A program made the position numbers and the translations under genes. A stretch of DNA of 64,000 nt from Rhopalosiphum padi (taxonomy: Eukaryota > Arthropoda > Insecta > Hemiptera > Aphididae), in the NCBI RefSeq assembly GCF_020882245.1, contig NC_083597.1:1584581-1648580 (forward strand), in the 5' to 3' direction. The notes below the pieces were generated by a model that worked only from the letters and a program-made list of their open reading frames with translations, was not told where the DNA came from and made no database searches. Positions 49,176 to 63,760 of the stretch are shown here, in pieces; within the stretch, counting starts at the first letter, position 1; each line of letters opens with the position of its first letter.

Positions 49176-52100
49176 GTGTTGTAAGACAATGAACATGGAG
49201 ATTATTTTATGCTTTATTGTGACCAAGCGATGGGCTGCAAAGATCAGGGAGTAAGTTTAATTTTGAAAGTTTTCAGTGTGAAATATTTGATTATGAAGTA
49301 GTTGTTTCTGTTTATACGATAAAGTTTTTTTTAACAATATGGTGACCTACATTTTTAATTTAATATGTGAAATATTTATCTCAGAACTTGAATAGTTAAT
49401 TGTTTGTAAATGTAGTTATTTTGAATTAATAGTTAATTATTTATAAATTTATTAGCATTTAAATGGTTCAGACGAACAGAGTAAAGTATCAACATTTCAT
49501 GGGATTTTCCCTACGGCCCTAGGACTCGACTTATCAAAACATTCAAAACGTTAAAACGTTTATAATTTATTAATAATTAACTATTTGTTTGGTATTTGAT
49601 GTTAGTAGAATTTTCGGAAAAATAATCCACTTTCTATAGTATCAAATCGAAAATGTAGGTTCACATGTATAATACAAGTAAAGAATTGATCATGACTAAA
49701 ACACAGTAAAGAATATAAGCATCATTTTAACAATAAATCATAATTGATTATTGAATTATAAAATACCTTGGAAAAATTAACAAAATAGTAATCGCTGTAG
49801 ACTGTGATGATAAAATAAAAAAGTATCACCTTGTATACATCATTTTAATTGTTATTGCCATAATCGTGTCAATGACGTTTCATTATATCGTTGTATGCCG
49901 TGTGCCGCTCAACATATACAATACATACGCTATCTTCATTTTTGGGGTTTTTTTTTAAGTGTTTTTTTTTTCAACAATTTAAATACACGCAAGATAGCTT
50001 CCGGTAAACGGGCACGTGTATAATATATAGGTCTAAGCCTTAGACTCTAAGGTATTTTGAATTCTTCTTTTGTAGATAATATATATAGGGCGATTTACAT
50101 TTTCTTTAGTAATGAATTTATTCAAATTCTGATTGTTGGCATTTTCTATTACTTAAAGAATATGTTTTCAATTATTTAGATACTGTGTTCTGTGGAGATA
50201 TAAAATAACAACCATTCTTTTTTATTGTAAATTGTGAAGAAAATTATTATTTGAACATTTTGATGTATTTAAATTAAAATTTGAACTAGTTTTATCAGAA
50301 GTATTATCCGATATAAATTACTTATAAATCGGAACGACAAATAAAAAGTACATTTTAGGTACTTTTAGTGAAAAAAACGTTCTCGCGTGTGACAGCGTGT
50401 AAGTGACATGTGCGTGTGAAAGTCTTGCGTTTTGACAGGTTTGCACGCACACCACAAATTAAGATAGTATGGATGTCCAACGAACTTAATAAAGTGACCA
50501 CTAAACAGACTTTACTTTCATCATGCTCCTAACAAATTGTTACTAGCGTTTGTAGTGAATGAATCCCTTATAGTGTCATGAAATAAAATAAGTACCTATG
50601 TAAATAATAATTAATAATTTATTCTGATAATGATAAAAAAAATTATTATTAAGTCTATAACAATGTATTGTATAATCTCTGAATTATTAAGGATTAAAAT
50701 GTATGATTATAATTTTTACTTGTGTCTTACTGTTTTCTTTTGTGTTGTTTACTATTATTATTTATTTAATATTTCATTTTGTGGAAATGCAAAATTGTTT
50801 TTAATATAAAGTTTTAAAGATGTATATTAATAATTTACATTTAAGTCTTAAGATATAACTAATTTTGATAATTATTTTGTTGTTTTTATCTTATTTTTTT
50901 TCAAAATTTTATTTACAATATATAAGTACGAGTATATTGCTTCATCCTCGTGATTATGTATGTATAGTTTGAAAACAAATGTAATTTTTAAACCAATATT
51001 AATTTAAAAAATTCATTTTATATATCTTTGAAAACATTTTTTGAATTAGAAAGTTTGGAAAATATGTTTTTAATGCTTAAGAAATTTAGAATATACAAGT
51101 TATGATGTATTAAATATCCTCTTGATTTTGCTTGCATAAAATCAGTTTCTCAAACTACTGCAGAAGTATTAAAGTTGTTATACTTGAAATACACACCGAC
51201 AATTTCTTTGATATTACAAATATTAATTATGTTTAAATAATACCTGTCCCTTTTTGTTTTTTCTTATATCATTGTTAATTTATTAAATAATATTAAGTGA
51301 TTATATAAGACAATAAATGCGGAATTATTTTACGTCATTATTATAGTTAGGTTTATCGGTTATCATTATTAAAAAAGTTATATAAGCCATCTCTTGGAGT
51401 GTTAATGCTGTGTTTCCATTTATTTTACACACGTCAGCTATTTTTTGGGAGTCATAATGGCGGTCGCAGAAATTATGGATTTATTATTATAGCTCGGTTA
51501 CTATACACATGAGCACACGGTTCGTACACGCGTATCACTCATTATGTTTTTATCGCCTTTAACGAACTCTTTCAAACAAGACGTTTTCTAATCCCAAAAT
51601 GTATTTTATTCTTTTCATTTTTCCTATATCTTGTTTGGTCTTATATTATGCATAAATATGGTGGGGTGATGTGACACTATGAATATTCCTGGAAATGAGT
51701 AATATTTTAGAAATTCTGGAATTTCATCAAAAAAAAAAAAAAATATACAAATATAACAATACCTAATAGGAATCTAAAATTTATTTAATTTAAATTTAAA
51801 ATATTATATTAATTAACAACCTAAACACGCTACTAGAATTAGTGTCATAAAAAATTTAAATTTAAAAAGGCCTCCAATCTATAATATTGTTGTGATTATT
51901 ATATATATATTTATTATTTGAGTAATTATAATTATTATTTATGACTATAAGTTAAATCAAAATATATGAAACGCATGGACACTACGTATAAAAATTATGA
52001 TTCGCATTATATAATCCTTGTCTTAGGTATATTCTGGAGAATTTAAAAATCACTATTTACTTGTATATTGTTATTGAATAATATATATTATTATTTATTA

Positions 52101-53390
52101 TAAATAAATAACGACTGTGGTTATATTCAACTATGAAAATATCTGTATGTATGTCGTATTACTGCATTCTATTATTCGTTTTTCTTCTATTTATCAAATC
52201 ATTTATATTATTTTTAACTAACATTTTTCTCAGAATACATAAACTTTTTCAAACATAAGTATTACGTTACCATCGTAACGTTTGAACGGGCACAAACAAA
52301 CTTTCAAACAACGTAAAATTAATGAAAATATCATTGATGTCTAGTTGTTGGATAACTTCTGAAAATAAATTTATTTTCGCTTCTTACAGTTACAGATAAC
52401 CATAATATGTGAATACAAAGAAGAAATAATTTTAAGTTCGCAACAATCGAAAACTAATATTATTTAATTATAAATTCCTACTCGACCAACAATATAATAA
52501 ATTGACTATTATATTAATTGTTTATTGAAACTTAATAGACTAAATAATTTTCAATAATAGTCAAATATAATATTTATGTATTTATACAAACTAAAATACT
52601 TATAAATAATACGATAATGACTTTTTTTATTTTCATTTATTGTATATATTATTATTTATTGTAACTGGATAAATTAGCTACAGTTATATTTAAATATAAT
52701 TTAAAATCATTATTATTAATTGGTATTTTATAAAGGTTAAATAAGTTTTAAATGTATATAATATGATGTATATATATGGTTTAAAGTTAAAATTGATAAA
52801 ATAATTATACATCAAGGAATCAATATTTATTATTTATTAAACGAAACTTTTCTTAATTTAATGATATACAGTTTTATTTTTATGGTAATTTAGGATTGGT
52901 ATATCGATATAAAAGTTAGTAACTGTGCATAGTGAATAGGTATATAAAACATAATATTACATTATTATTATTATACATTTTTATTTTTTAGTTATCTTTT
53001 AATAAACTGTTATATACACAATATTTAATTTATTTGACACACTTATAACGTTCAAATATTTTATTTCGTTAATTAACAAAATTATAAGTCATAAGGTTTT
53101 TATGTTTTTTTTTTATTTTAACTAAAATAGATACATTTGTACAACGTGAAATTATATTTTAAATTTATATTAATAGCTTGTCTTTCCACGGAATTAGAAT
53201 CTTTTCCTATAAAAAAAAAAACAGATACTAATGTCTTAAATATTATGCAAAATGTAAATATATGCAAATCACGCACACATCTTTACTATTAAATCCGAAT
53301 TATTGTGCTAAATTAGTGCGTTAGAATGCTGCTTATATGTTTATACCAGTAATATACCAATGGCACATAAATAAGATTACGAACTAACAT
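49176..53390. other. AT-rich stretch, no gene supported
   Basis: No gene is seen. TATATAGGGCGATTTACA at 50084 resembles the left end of the fold-back family but no right end was found. A GC-richer patch at 50,370-50,470 has no lasting frame. Confidence 0.5.
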
Positions 53391-53397
53391 TACTATA

Positions 53398-54191
53398 CAG
53401 TACACAGGATGTTTCAATTCACAAAATAACGCAATTTATTGGTTGATTCACCAAGTATGCTCAATCCTCCCTCCATTTTTCCTTAAATAAGGAATTAATT
53501 TAAATAATGGTTTTTTTTTTGGAATTATTAATAAGTGTACTTATAAGCCATATTTTGAATTTTTAAATACTCATATAGAAATATTCTGTCGCAATAAAAT
53601 TTTTTTAAATTACAATCAAACATTTTTTTTAAATTTGTTAAAAAAATATAAGTTTAGACATTTAATGTATTTAAATAAAAATTTAAACAATTATTTTTAT
53701 TTATTAAAATAATGTTTGTGCTAAAGCCCTTCTAAAAATATAAAATAGATATAATATTTCTGTACTGCGACAATTTATACAAATTATAAAATATTAATAG
53801 AATAGATAAAATTAATAATCACTAATCAGTAATTACTATGATTTAAAAATTATTATAGGTCCTTTCTTAAATCCGGACTTATTTGCTTAGTACAAAAAAA
53901 AAAAAAAGAACTAAAAAACTATTCGTTACAATTTTGATTTAAATATGTCAATATTTTCAAAAAAATTACCTGTTTAATTATTTACTGTAAAAAGAATAAT
54001 TTTTATTTAAAAAATAGAAATTAGTATCATCACAAATTCACAACTCACAAGACACATCTTAAGTAGTACGAAAAATCTCAAGAATATAAAAATATATTCT
54101 CTGATATACTTAAAACTTTCAAAAACTGTACTTGAATGCATTACTTATATAAAATAAAAATGTGGCTACGAACACTAAGTGAATCACGCTG
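53398..54191. mobile_element. Fold-back element, copy 2 (TATA-flanked)
   Basis: TATA lies at 53394-53397 and 54192-54195. The ends CAGTACACAGGATG and, inverted, CAGCGTGATTCACTTAGT share the CAG start. GGTTGATTCACCAAGT at 53440 in the left arm matches the inverted right end. CCATTTTTC and TAAGGAAT of the left arm recur inverted near 54140. Non-coding, 794 bp. Confidence 0.62.
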
Positions 54192-54195
54192 TATA

Positions 54196-55868
54196 AATCT
54201 AGATTAATATTACATATGTGAGTAACAATTTCAAAATATTTATCCACTACGGGACAACGTCAATTAAAATGCCTTTACTTGTAATTTGTTAATGTATATG
54301 AGAGTGCAACAATCATGAGATTCTATTGAGAATATGTCATGTTCACGCACATAAAACAGTGACCGTACTTATAGTATAACAGTGTTATAGGTACTAAAAT
54401 AATAATACACGCATACCTGCCTGCCCTTAAATGTAATTCGTTCTCCAAAATAAACACGAGAACTCGCATTAAATGTGAACTGGAATTTTTCGAATAACTT
54501 ATCTCATAAGTATAGTTGAAATTTAAATTTGTTATTTAATATAATTGTTGGGTATTTTAAATATTTTAATATCATACAGATAATATTAAAAAAATCTATT
54601 ATCGTACCTACAAATTATATACAGCTGAAAATGTAAAAGGATAATATACTACAGTTAGATACGTATAGACAAATTAGTTTTGATAAAATATTATTAAATT
54701 ATTCATATATTATTATATATTTATGATTTAGATATATTCAAAATTTTAATAAATATAGTATAATATTTTAATATATATATATATATGTGTATATATAAAG
54801 TTTTTATTTTTATCATTCTCTATAAAAAGATGTATACTATTAAACTATTTACATACGTATTGAATAATAGTATGTATTAAAGTTATTCATACATTTTTGT
54901 TCTAAGATAAAACAAATAAATTACTTTAAGTTTAATTTAATTGTTATAAATCGTTATTTTATTCGTGATTAACGATAGTTGTTTTTTTTTAATAACTATT
55001 TGTTACTGGTATGATGTTTTAAATCAACAATAATATACTATATAAATGTCGTAAGTTCTTAGTAGAATGACCAATTAAAAGAATATATTACTGATTTAAG
55101 TAAAAAAGTATGTTTGTATTTGTATAAACAATATTAAGATATTCAATTAACATTTTATTGCTATTTATGTCTAGACCACATATAATTGATGCAACATTTA
55201 ATTTTAGTTTCGATATACGTTCACTGTAGGTTATTTCAACTTAGTAACTTAAGAATACATCTAAATAGAATAATAATTATTATTCTAAGATAAAATAAAA
55301 TATGTTTCATATAATTTCAAAGGACTTTGGTGTAGCATTTACCTATTATCACGTTTGTTGGAATTATCAATGAAACACTGTATTATGTAGCTTAAGGGTA
55401 AAGTGACTTATTCTCACTGGAGTACAGCAGACTCTGAATAGACATTTTTGTATAGGTAGTATAACATATTTGTGTTACGACGTTACGTAGCAGCCAGTAG
55501 AATAATATTAGTCGTTGATTTAAATAACACTTTGTAAAGTCGTAACAACATTGTATATTGTATTATTATACTTATTATAATTATTATTATATTGCATAAT
55601 ATATATATATATATATATATCATATTTATATTATATTATATCTTTAACTTCTGTATATCTGTGTATTAAGGTCTATTAAGTATTAGTACGGTATTTATAA
55701 TAAAATGATGCGTTATTAATATAAAAATAATTGATTAAAAAATAGCGTTTTTTTTTTATGTACATACAATGTACAGCTATATTAATTTTGCGAAGTATAT
55801 GCAGTTTAGTCTGCGTGTGTTTATTTGTATGCAGTTAGTGTACATTTATGTTTTTTTTTTAAACATAG
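54196..55868. other. AT-rich stretch, no gene supported
   Basis: Nothing recognisable besides an (AT)n tract at 55599-55620. Confidence 0.6.
55599..55620. repeat. (AT)n microsatellite
   Basis: Eleven AT units about 250 bp before the copia relic. Confidence 0.9.
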
Positions 55869-55869
55869 A

Positions 55870-57120
55870 AAACGAACAATTTAAAATCAATAAGCTCAAA
55901 GATGCATAAAATCGGGACATATGGAAATTGCATGTGAAGGTAATCATGAATGCAGTTGGAATATTTTATGTATCAACAGGGAAATCAAAGCTTAGTGTAA
56001 CAAAACCCAGTAACGAAGATGAAGAGGATGCGAGAAAATGTACGATGTTGATTATTCAATATGGGAAAGGGCAGATAATAAGTCTCAAAAGTCAAAAGTG
56101 TATCAGTATATGAATAAGAATAATCTTTACAAGATATATAATTGTAACACGTCAAACGCTATGTAGAACAACAATAGTTACTTAGTTTGTAGTTTGTACG
56201 AAACTGCGAACAAAAATCAGACACAATCATAAAAATATTAAATAGTACAATAAAAGTTGTATGGTTATACAATGGATCCAAAACACCATATAGCCGGTCA
56301 TATTTCAAAAATATAAAATCTATAAGGAGACAACTACAACAATTATTAAGGACACCAATCTCAGAATCAATGTCGATTACCAAAATTTTGATGACATTAC
56401 CTAATAGGCGGATAGTTATATGCACTTTTACAGGCGTAAGACTCATTGAATATTGAAAATAAAACCCTAAGAAAGTTGATATTTCGATTAATATTAGAAG
56501 AAACACGTCAAATACGAGGCCAGGAACTCTATGATATATCTTACTGAAAGTAGCGCTCTGACAGTAAAATTCGTAGTCAAATTTTACGCAGTCAAATTTT
56601 AATATAACTCTGAAGCCAAAAAAATAGATTGATTCTTGAACAACGAAATAGAATGTTTTTAACTAAATAGAAATATGGTTTTAAGTCCATTTTCCTAAGG
56701 ATAGAACTACCTATCGTAAATTGTGGTTAGATATGTATAAACTAAAATTCAATGCTCACGAAAATGTTAATATAAGGTTAGACTAGTTGGAAAAAGGTCA
56801 AATATTTGGTAGTGTAGAGATTTTAATGAAAAATTTAGTCCTGTAGTAAAGTTATATCCAATTCAATTCATATGAACATTGAACATATTAGCAATATCAG
56901 TAGCAAAACATCTACAACTTTGGCAGTTTAACACTCAAACGGTTTTTTTTATGCAGCTGCGATGTGGACAAAAAATATATATGAGACAACCAAAATAGAT
57001 GAGCGATGCTATAAGAAGTCAAGACAGGTATGCAAAATTTATCGAAGTTTATATGGTTCAAATTATTCACCATGATTTTGGAACATAAAGTTAAGTAAGA
57101 AATTTAGTAAGACAATTTTG
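55870..57120 (+). pseudogene. Decayed Ty1/copia retrotransposon: Gag and reverse-transcriptase pieces
   Basis: Across shifting + strand frames the translation recalls copia Gag: IWKLHVKVIM near 55923, TGKSKL near 55977, YTMDP near 56264, TKILMTLP at 56378-56401, EETRQIRGQE near 56491. After a gap in which zinc knuckle, protease and most of integrase are missing, reverse-transcriptase motifs follow: YKVRLV near 56771, FSPVVK at 56833-56850, IYMRQ near 56977 and VCKIYRSLYG at 57028-57057. Numerous stops and frameshifts make it non-functional, and the RT domain breaks off before its catalytic YVDD motif. No long terminal repeats were noticed. Only the best-preserved short motifs are quoted. Confidence 0.82.
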
Positions 57121-60100
57121 TTTTCGTTTAACAAACATAATTACCCTTTAAGCAAGAAACAGTTATTAAATCAAAAATTATTAACGTTTTGAAAATATTT
57201 ATTTTTATTACATATTATTTTGAAGTCAAAACAATAGTTTTAAATAAATATTATATTTTTTGATATTTAACTAAGCTTTCATATTATTTAAATGCAACAT
57301 ATGTTTTCATTTAATTTTTTCGAAATAAATTGGTATACGAAATATAACAGTTAATTTTTAGCGAGTACAACTATAACTTCTAACTAGGTATTAATAAGGT
57401 ACTAATTACTGACACATATTTAAAGTTTTGATGATTAGATTGGAATGACACAGAAAACGCCGAAAAAATTTTATCCAATTCTCCAGACATTACAAATTAC
57501 TTATTATACTATTTATACTATATCTAATTAAGATCAAAATTGTGCACTTTTAGTGTTTGATGCATTATACAACATTTTTTTCAGTGCTGCAGGTATTTCT
57601 AATTATATTTTATATTTTATTTCATTTTGTATTTTATTTCATTTTATAATATTTCCTATGTACATAGATATATGAAGTTTATTATATAATTTAATCCAAT
57701 GTATGAAATTGTATTAACATTTATTATCACATCTATTCTGTCAAGTTTTTTTCCCCAGAGAAAAAGTTTCTAAGTGTTTTTTCTACAACTAGACTACATA
57801 ATAGTCGGACGGACTATTGCTCGAATGGTCATCAAGTCTTCGTTATCTTTATTACATCGTATTATACTAAGTTCTAAGTTCAACGACAATGATAAAGTAA
57901 CACAAACAACAAATAATCAGTATAGTACAATAACTAAAATATGGTATAGAATATATAATAACGAGCATTATAATGCAATAATTCTGAAACGGGTCATGTG
58001 GTACATAAACTTTATTTAGATAAATTAATCTTTTTCACTTGATTCGGATTTGTAATTTATGTCTATATGATTTTGAACACGTAATAAAAATTTTCTAATA
58101 CTTTTCACGTACTCGTGTTTACAATTGTTACAATATAATTGTACACGATCCGTTTTCTGTATAGTTCGTGTAAAAAATGCCGTATATTATATAATTTTCC
58201 ACGGTTCACCTTCAAAATATCTCCATTAATCAATTTTTGACAATATAAATATTTAAAATATTACACCTACAGGAATAGTCTATAATCAATAACTTATAGA
58301 GAGTATACCATCTCCCCCGAGGTTTTATTAATAATTTCAAATAACTGGTACTTTTATAATTAATGTTTTTCATGCGTTTACTGTATCAAAAGTAGCAAAT
58401 AATTTATCTATTGATCAATAATTTTTTATTAGTTTATATTTTTCAAAACGATTTGACAACATTTTTAAATTTTACAATTACTTAAATATTCAAACCGTCA
58501 TTATTAAACTGTCTGAACTAGTTTTTAGTATGATGTCTTAAATCAATACAAATTCGTATAGATAATATATATATATCTTTTTAATGACAACTGAATTTTT
58601 TTTTTAAATATGAGGCATAGTAATAATAATATTTATCGAGATTTAATGTTTATAGTATATACCTACTTAATACTTTATTACATTTTGACTGTGGTAGGTT
58701 GGAAGTATGGTGGCTACGACTCTATGGTAAATTATATGATACATTTTTCTATTCCCTCCATTAAGAAATCGTATAAATTTCACTAAGTAATAAATCATTG
58801 TTCATCAATTGTTTATCAATAAATAAAAATAAAAATACTTACACACACAAAACGCAAATAATACAATGAGCTAGATTTTCTCATGATATAATATAATATA
58901 TGAGTTGGATTAGGTTAATAATTTAACTATTAAACTCATATATTATTAAAATTAGTATCTAATTATCATATAGGTGTTTTATAATATATTTCTAACGAAT
59001 TTTATTTTAAAATATGTAACTGTATAATTTATTAAATCACTAAAAAATATTACACAATTAAAAACTTAATCTTTAATATATTATTTTTCATTTCGAGGAG
59101 AGCAAATAAGCTTTATTAATTCTACGACAATTCTTCTTTCATTTTTCTGTTAATAATTTTCAGGCCAGTACAACTACTCTAATGATATTTCAAAAAATGT
59201 CTTTATATTTAAAAAATAAACACATATTATACATTGATTGATAGGAGGTAATAATTATATTTACATTCTCAGGTGGCCGACAAAATTATACAAAAAATAA
59301 TGTAGGTACTTACCTAAGATTGTTGAAACATTTTTTCTTTTTGTAATATATTTACAATATAATTAAAATTATTTTAATTACTATAATCTTATAATAAACG
59401 GTATTTATAATTATTATTATTTCTTAAAACCAAAAATTATAATATTACTTTACTATACTATATTATTTCATTGTCTACAAGTAAGTAGCTTTTAAAAGGG
59501 TAACTTGTCTGCGTGTAATTATTATTATTATCAGCCTCCCCAAAATGTGCAGTAAAACTCTGTAAAGTGGACTATCTATATAGGTCTATTAAAATATTAT
59601 AATAGTTTAATAAAACGTAATTAGCATAATTTATAAAATATAAGATTATTTTAAATAATCTTTATCTAAATATTATCAGAACTTACCAACCAGTAATTAC
59701 TAATCATTAATAATATGCATACGTATAAGTAATAATAATATATACTTTTTAAAACAATTTTTCGTATAGACTTTTAATGAAATGATCAAATTAGTTGTCA
59801 AGATTAAGTTTCCCTTCCTATAAAATAACGAAATATCTATATATACATTTTCCTTAAACCAGTTTAATAAACACAAATTGAAACGAATATTTCAACAACA
59901 ATAATATTCTTACGATGCAGTGATTTCATATCGTATTATACTTATAGTTTGTATGTAAATTCGTAAGCAGCAAATAGTTTAGCTTTTGAATATAAAAGTA
60001 ATAACCATTGATATTACTTACTTGTAAATAAATCGTTTCAGCGGATTATATGAAATTACTGAAACATAATACATTAAAATATTTTGAGTTCTAACTATAC

Positions 60101-62500
60101 ATTTTTAATATTCTTGAGCTATTTTTATGGACTTGAAATTGGTCAATTTTAAAAATAATCACAAGAACTTATTATATGAAACTTAATAATAATTTTTAAA
60201 ATTTTGTCTAATTAACATATGATTATTTAAAAAGTATTATAAAATGTTATTTTGATTAAACCAATAAAATAATTTTGATAATAATTTCATGTATGTATCT
60301 GTAATCTATGTACATAATTTAATTCGTCATTTTTATATTTTGTGTATTTGTATTAACATTTATAGTAATTGAATTGTTTTGATAACGATAAATATTATTG
60401 TATATGTATACAATTGTGTTATTGTTACATTTTAGTTTTAAAACAATAACTGTATTATATGTATTAAATTGTATTATTGTTATTTATTGTACAAGATGAT
60501 TCAAACTTTAATATATATTGGCCATTGTACTCGAAAAGTCTTCAATTTTATTTTATTATTATCTGTGAGTAAAATATCAATTTGGAGATATTTTACACAT
60601 TATTATTTTAAAAAAATTTGATAAATTATTATGCGTTTAGAGGATTTTAGGTATATGAGTATTCAGTTCATGGTTAACAAATAGCTGGTAACATTTTCAG
60701 ACTATTGTATTTCACATTTTTCAGTTTCAAATGTTTCAATGATATGTTTTTATATATAGAGGGAGGAATGTGTAAACAGTAAACACATTTGGCACGAGTA
60801 TTACCATTTTAAGTAAGACTTATCCTGATTACAGTATTGCAGTTATATAAAAATATTTCTTTTGAATTGAATTAATAATGTTGTGTGATGTTTTATTATA
60901 CATAGGTAATAGCTTAAAACATAATTATGGTATAAAAAGTTTAAAAAATACCAAAATGGCTAAATATTATAGTTAGTTATATATTATTGAAATTATTATT
61001 GTTATCTTTATTATATAAAATATTATTTTGACAATAAACTATTATTATTATTATTAAATATTATTATATTATTCAAAAATTATTTTTATAAGTAACAGCT
61101 TTAAATTGATATTAGTTTTTCAACAAATTAAAAAAAAAAAAAACCAAGAAAATGAATAAAATGTATTTAATACTTAATAAAAATCAATAATAGCGAATTT
61201 TTTTTATCAGGATTTGAATTTCTAAAACACAATGGAATTACAAATGCATAATATTAGTGCCAACTGCAGACTGCCACTTATAAATTGTAGAGTTGTACTC
61301 TATCATTTTTTATATGTTTTATTGATAAGAATTAAGCTATATTAATGTGTACTATCAAATAAAGATTTCAGCACCATGCACGTGTTATAAGAGTTGTGCA
61401 ATATTGCATGTTGTTATTATAAATTACAGAATAAATATGAGATAATAATTAAAACACATTATAATTTTTCAATATACCTCCTAATAACTGTTTTTCCCAT
61501 TACCTAATTAAGTACTTTAGTACTAACATATTTTGATGAATTATAAGAATATAACCACTTGAATAATTAATAAATTTCACTAAAATAAATAGTAAAAAAA
61601 GTAATAAATATATTGAAGAATGATATATTTTATAATGTAATTTGATTAAATATCTATATTCCTAGTTCTTCGGACATTAAAAGTTAATTATTAAATGTAT
61701 TTGTTCTACAAAATTAAATTATAAATTTCCATCTAAATATTAATATTTATAGTCTTATAGTGGTTTTAGCAATGATCATTATTTATCCAATGCAAATTAA
61801 AAACATAGTAATATTATTGATATTGAACCACAGACCGTTTCTAAAGTACTGTTATGTAACTGATATGTATGTTATACTTTTAAGCCCGAATTGCGTTGGT
61901 TTTAAACTGATGTGTCTTGTTTGTTTGTCACACCTTTAAAAACTTAAGTCATCGATTTTGGGAGTGTTTAAGGTACTAATTTGGGCGTAATTGGTAAATT
62001 TTATTAAATGTATGTAAAAAGTAAAAATATTTAGTACTTTTTTTTAAACAAGTAGGAAAGTAGGAAAAATGGTAATAATTACAAATACTAATTTATGACA
62101 AAATCAATTTTGTATTTTTGTTATAATACAAAAATTAATAACTATAATAAGATACTTTAAATTTTTACAAAATAAATATATATTTTTTAATAAAATTTAC
62201 ATTTATTAGACAAAATATGAACTTTTTGAGCTACTTATGGATGTTTACAACATTTTTTAGTTTTTATACTAATTTATGTACATATATAACATTATAATTT
62301 TAATATCTAAGGACTTGTTTATTTGATACAAGATTTTTCATAAGCTATTTTAAATACAATTTAAAAACAATAAAAATATATGGAAATGTACGTATTGTAG
62401 ATAATTAAAAAAAAAATAGATTTAAATAAAACATTTTGTTTACATATATTTTGTTACGAAACAAAAAATATAAATATATAAACAAAAAACTTTTAGATAT
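57121..62500. other. AT-rich stretch, no gene supported
   Basis: No exon, RNA gene or complete element is supported. ACAAGATGATTCAAAC at 60492 resembles a fold-back element end without partner. The + strand frame at 57774 is AT-driven. Confidence 0.55.
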
Positions 62501-62510
62501 TACGTATACT

Positions 62511-62686
62511 CAGAGCCGTGCAAAGGAGTGCGGGATTGGGGCAAGTGCCCAAGGGTGGCAAAAGTAGCAATATTTTAAAGAGCGTCAAAAAAGCCCTTAA
62601 AGCTCTCCCCTTCCCAATGTCCGTCTATGATTAAGGGCGCAATATATAATTGCCCTAGGGCACCACTGATGTTTTGCACGGCACTC
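62511..62686 (+). mobile_element. Small non-autonomous hAT element
   Basis: Flanked by CGTATACT (62503-62510) and CGTATATT (62687-62694), seven of eight matching. The ends CAGAGCCGTGCAAA and, inverted, GAGTGCCGTGCAAA share CCGTGCAAA. The 176-bp body is clearly GC-richer than its setting and carries inverted internal motifs (AAGTGCCC and GCCCTAGGGCA). Confidence 0.78.
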
Positions 62687-63043
62687 CGTATATTTTTATT
62701 TTGTTTGCACAATGATTATTTAAAATATTTATACTACCGTATATTATTTCATAATATGATAACATATTATGTTAAAAAATATTTTGAAAAAAATAAATTA
62801 ACGAATCATCTTAGTACTTACACAATTGTTTTCGTTTATAATGTTTATCATACAATTTAAATTTAATACATTTATATTAGTGGCTTAGTCAGTGCTGAGA
62901 TACACTTAACCTTCTACTGCAGAGCGATTTTTCTAATTTTGTTATTTTAAAATTTGAAGGCCTGCAAGGATGAAACATCTTGGTCAATTAGCGACTAAAT
63001 TACCTGGGTGTGGGTCACACCCAATACCCAAATCTCTACTATA

Positions 63044-63614
63044 CAGGATGATTCATTAAATAACACTTATTATTTTCAAGTATATTAATGTTTTTAAAAA
63101 TATTTTTTTTTCATAATATACAGTCGAAATAAAACAACATTTTGAAAAAAATTATATTTTTTAATATTTTATATCACTACAGTTGGTTAAGTTTTTTACT
63201 TTTTCTAAATAACAATAAACATTTTTAATTTCATATTCTGAAGAAAAATATTTCAATGGATAAAAAATGAAATTCAGACGAGTACATTATAAGTATTTAA
63301 AGTTTTGGCGAGGGGAGTGGAATACCTCGAAAAATATTGGTCTACTACTCCGCCACTCACTTATAAACTTTAAATACTTATAATTCATAAACTTCTCATC
63401 CGAATTTTAATTTTTATGTATACAAATACTCCAAAAATTATTTTGCTTTCGAATATGAAGTTTATAATGTATGTTGTCATTCAAAAAAGTAAAAGACTTA
63501 AAAAATTATAACGATAAAATATAATTTAAAATTAAATTATTTTATTTTGACGGAAAATTATGTAAGAAAAATATTTTGAAATAACGAATTTTGTTCGATA
63601 AAAGAATCACCCAG
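63044..63614. mobile_element. Fold-back element, copy 3: 571-bp near-palindrome flanked by TATA
   Basis: TATA lies at 63040-63043 and 63615-63618. The ends are CAGGATGATTCATT and, inverted, CTGGGTGATTCTTT. The whole element folds on itself: TTATAAGTATTTAAAGTTT near 63289 reappears inverted near 63365, GGAGTGG faces CCACTC around the centre, and AAGTTTTTTACTTTTT near 63189 faces AAAAAAGTAAAAGACTT near 63484. No coding capacity. Confidence 0.75.
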
Positions 63615-63741
63615 TATATGTGTCTCTTCTGAAAGTAATTATTATTGACTTATCAGTAATGTGTAGTTGCATTCCACGAATAAAATTATAGACGTATTTT
63701 CTATATTATTATTCAGTATATTAAGATTAATTTGATTAATT

Positions 63742-63760
63742 AATATATATATATATATAT
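63742..63760. repeat. (AT)n microsatellite
   Basis: About nine AT units; a further short AT tract lies near 63918-63930. The 63.6-64 kb end otherwise holds nothing recognisable. Confidence 0.85.

Noticed and set aside
56159..56506. 115-codon - strand frame
   Set aside because: It is antisense to recognisable copia Gag remains on the + strand.
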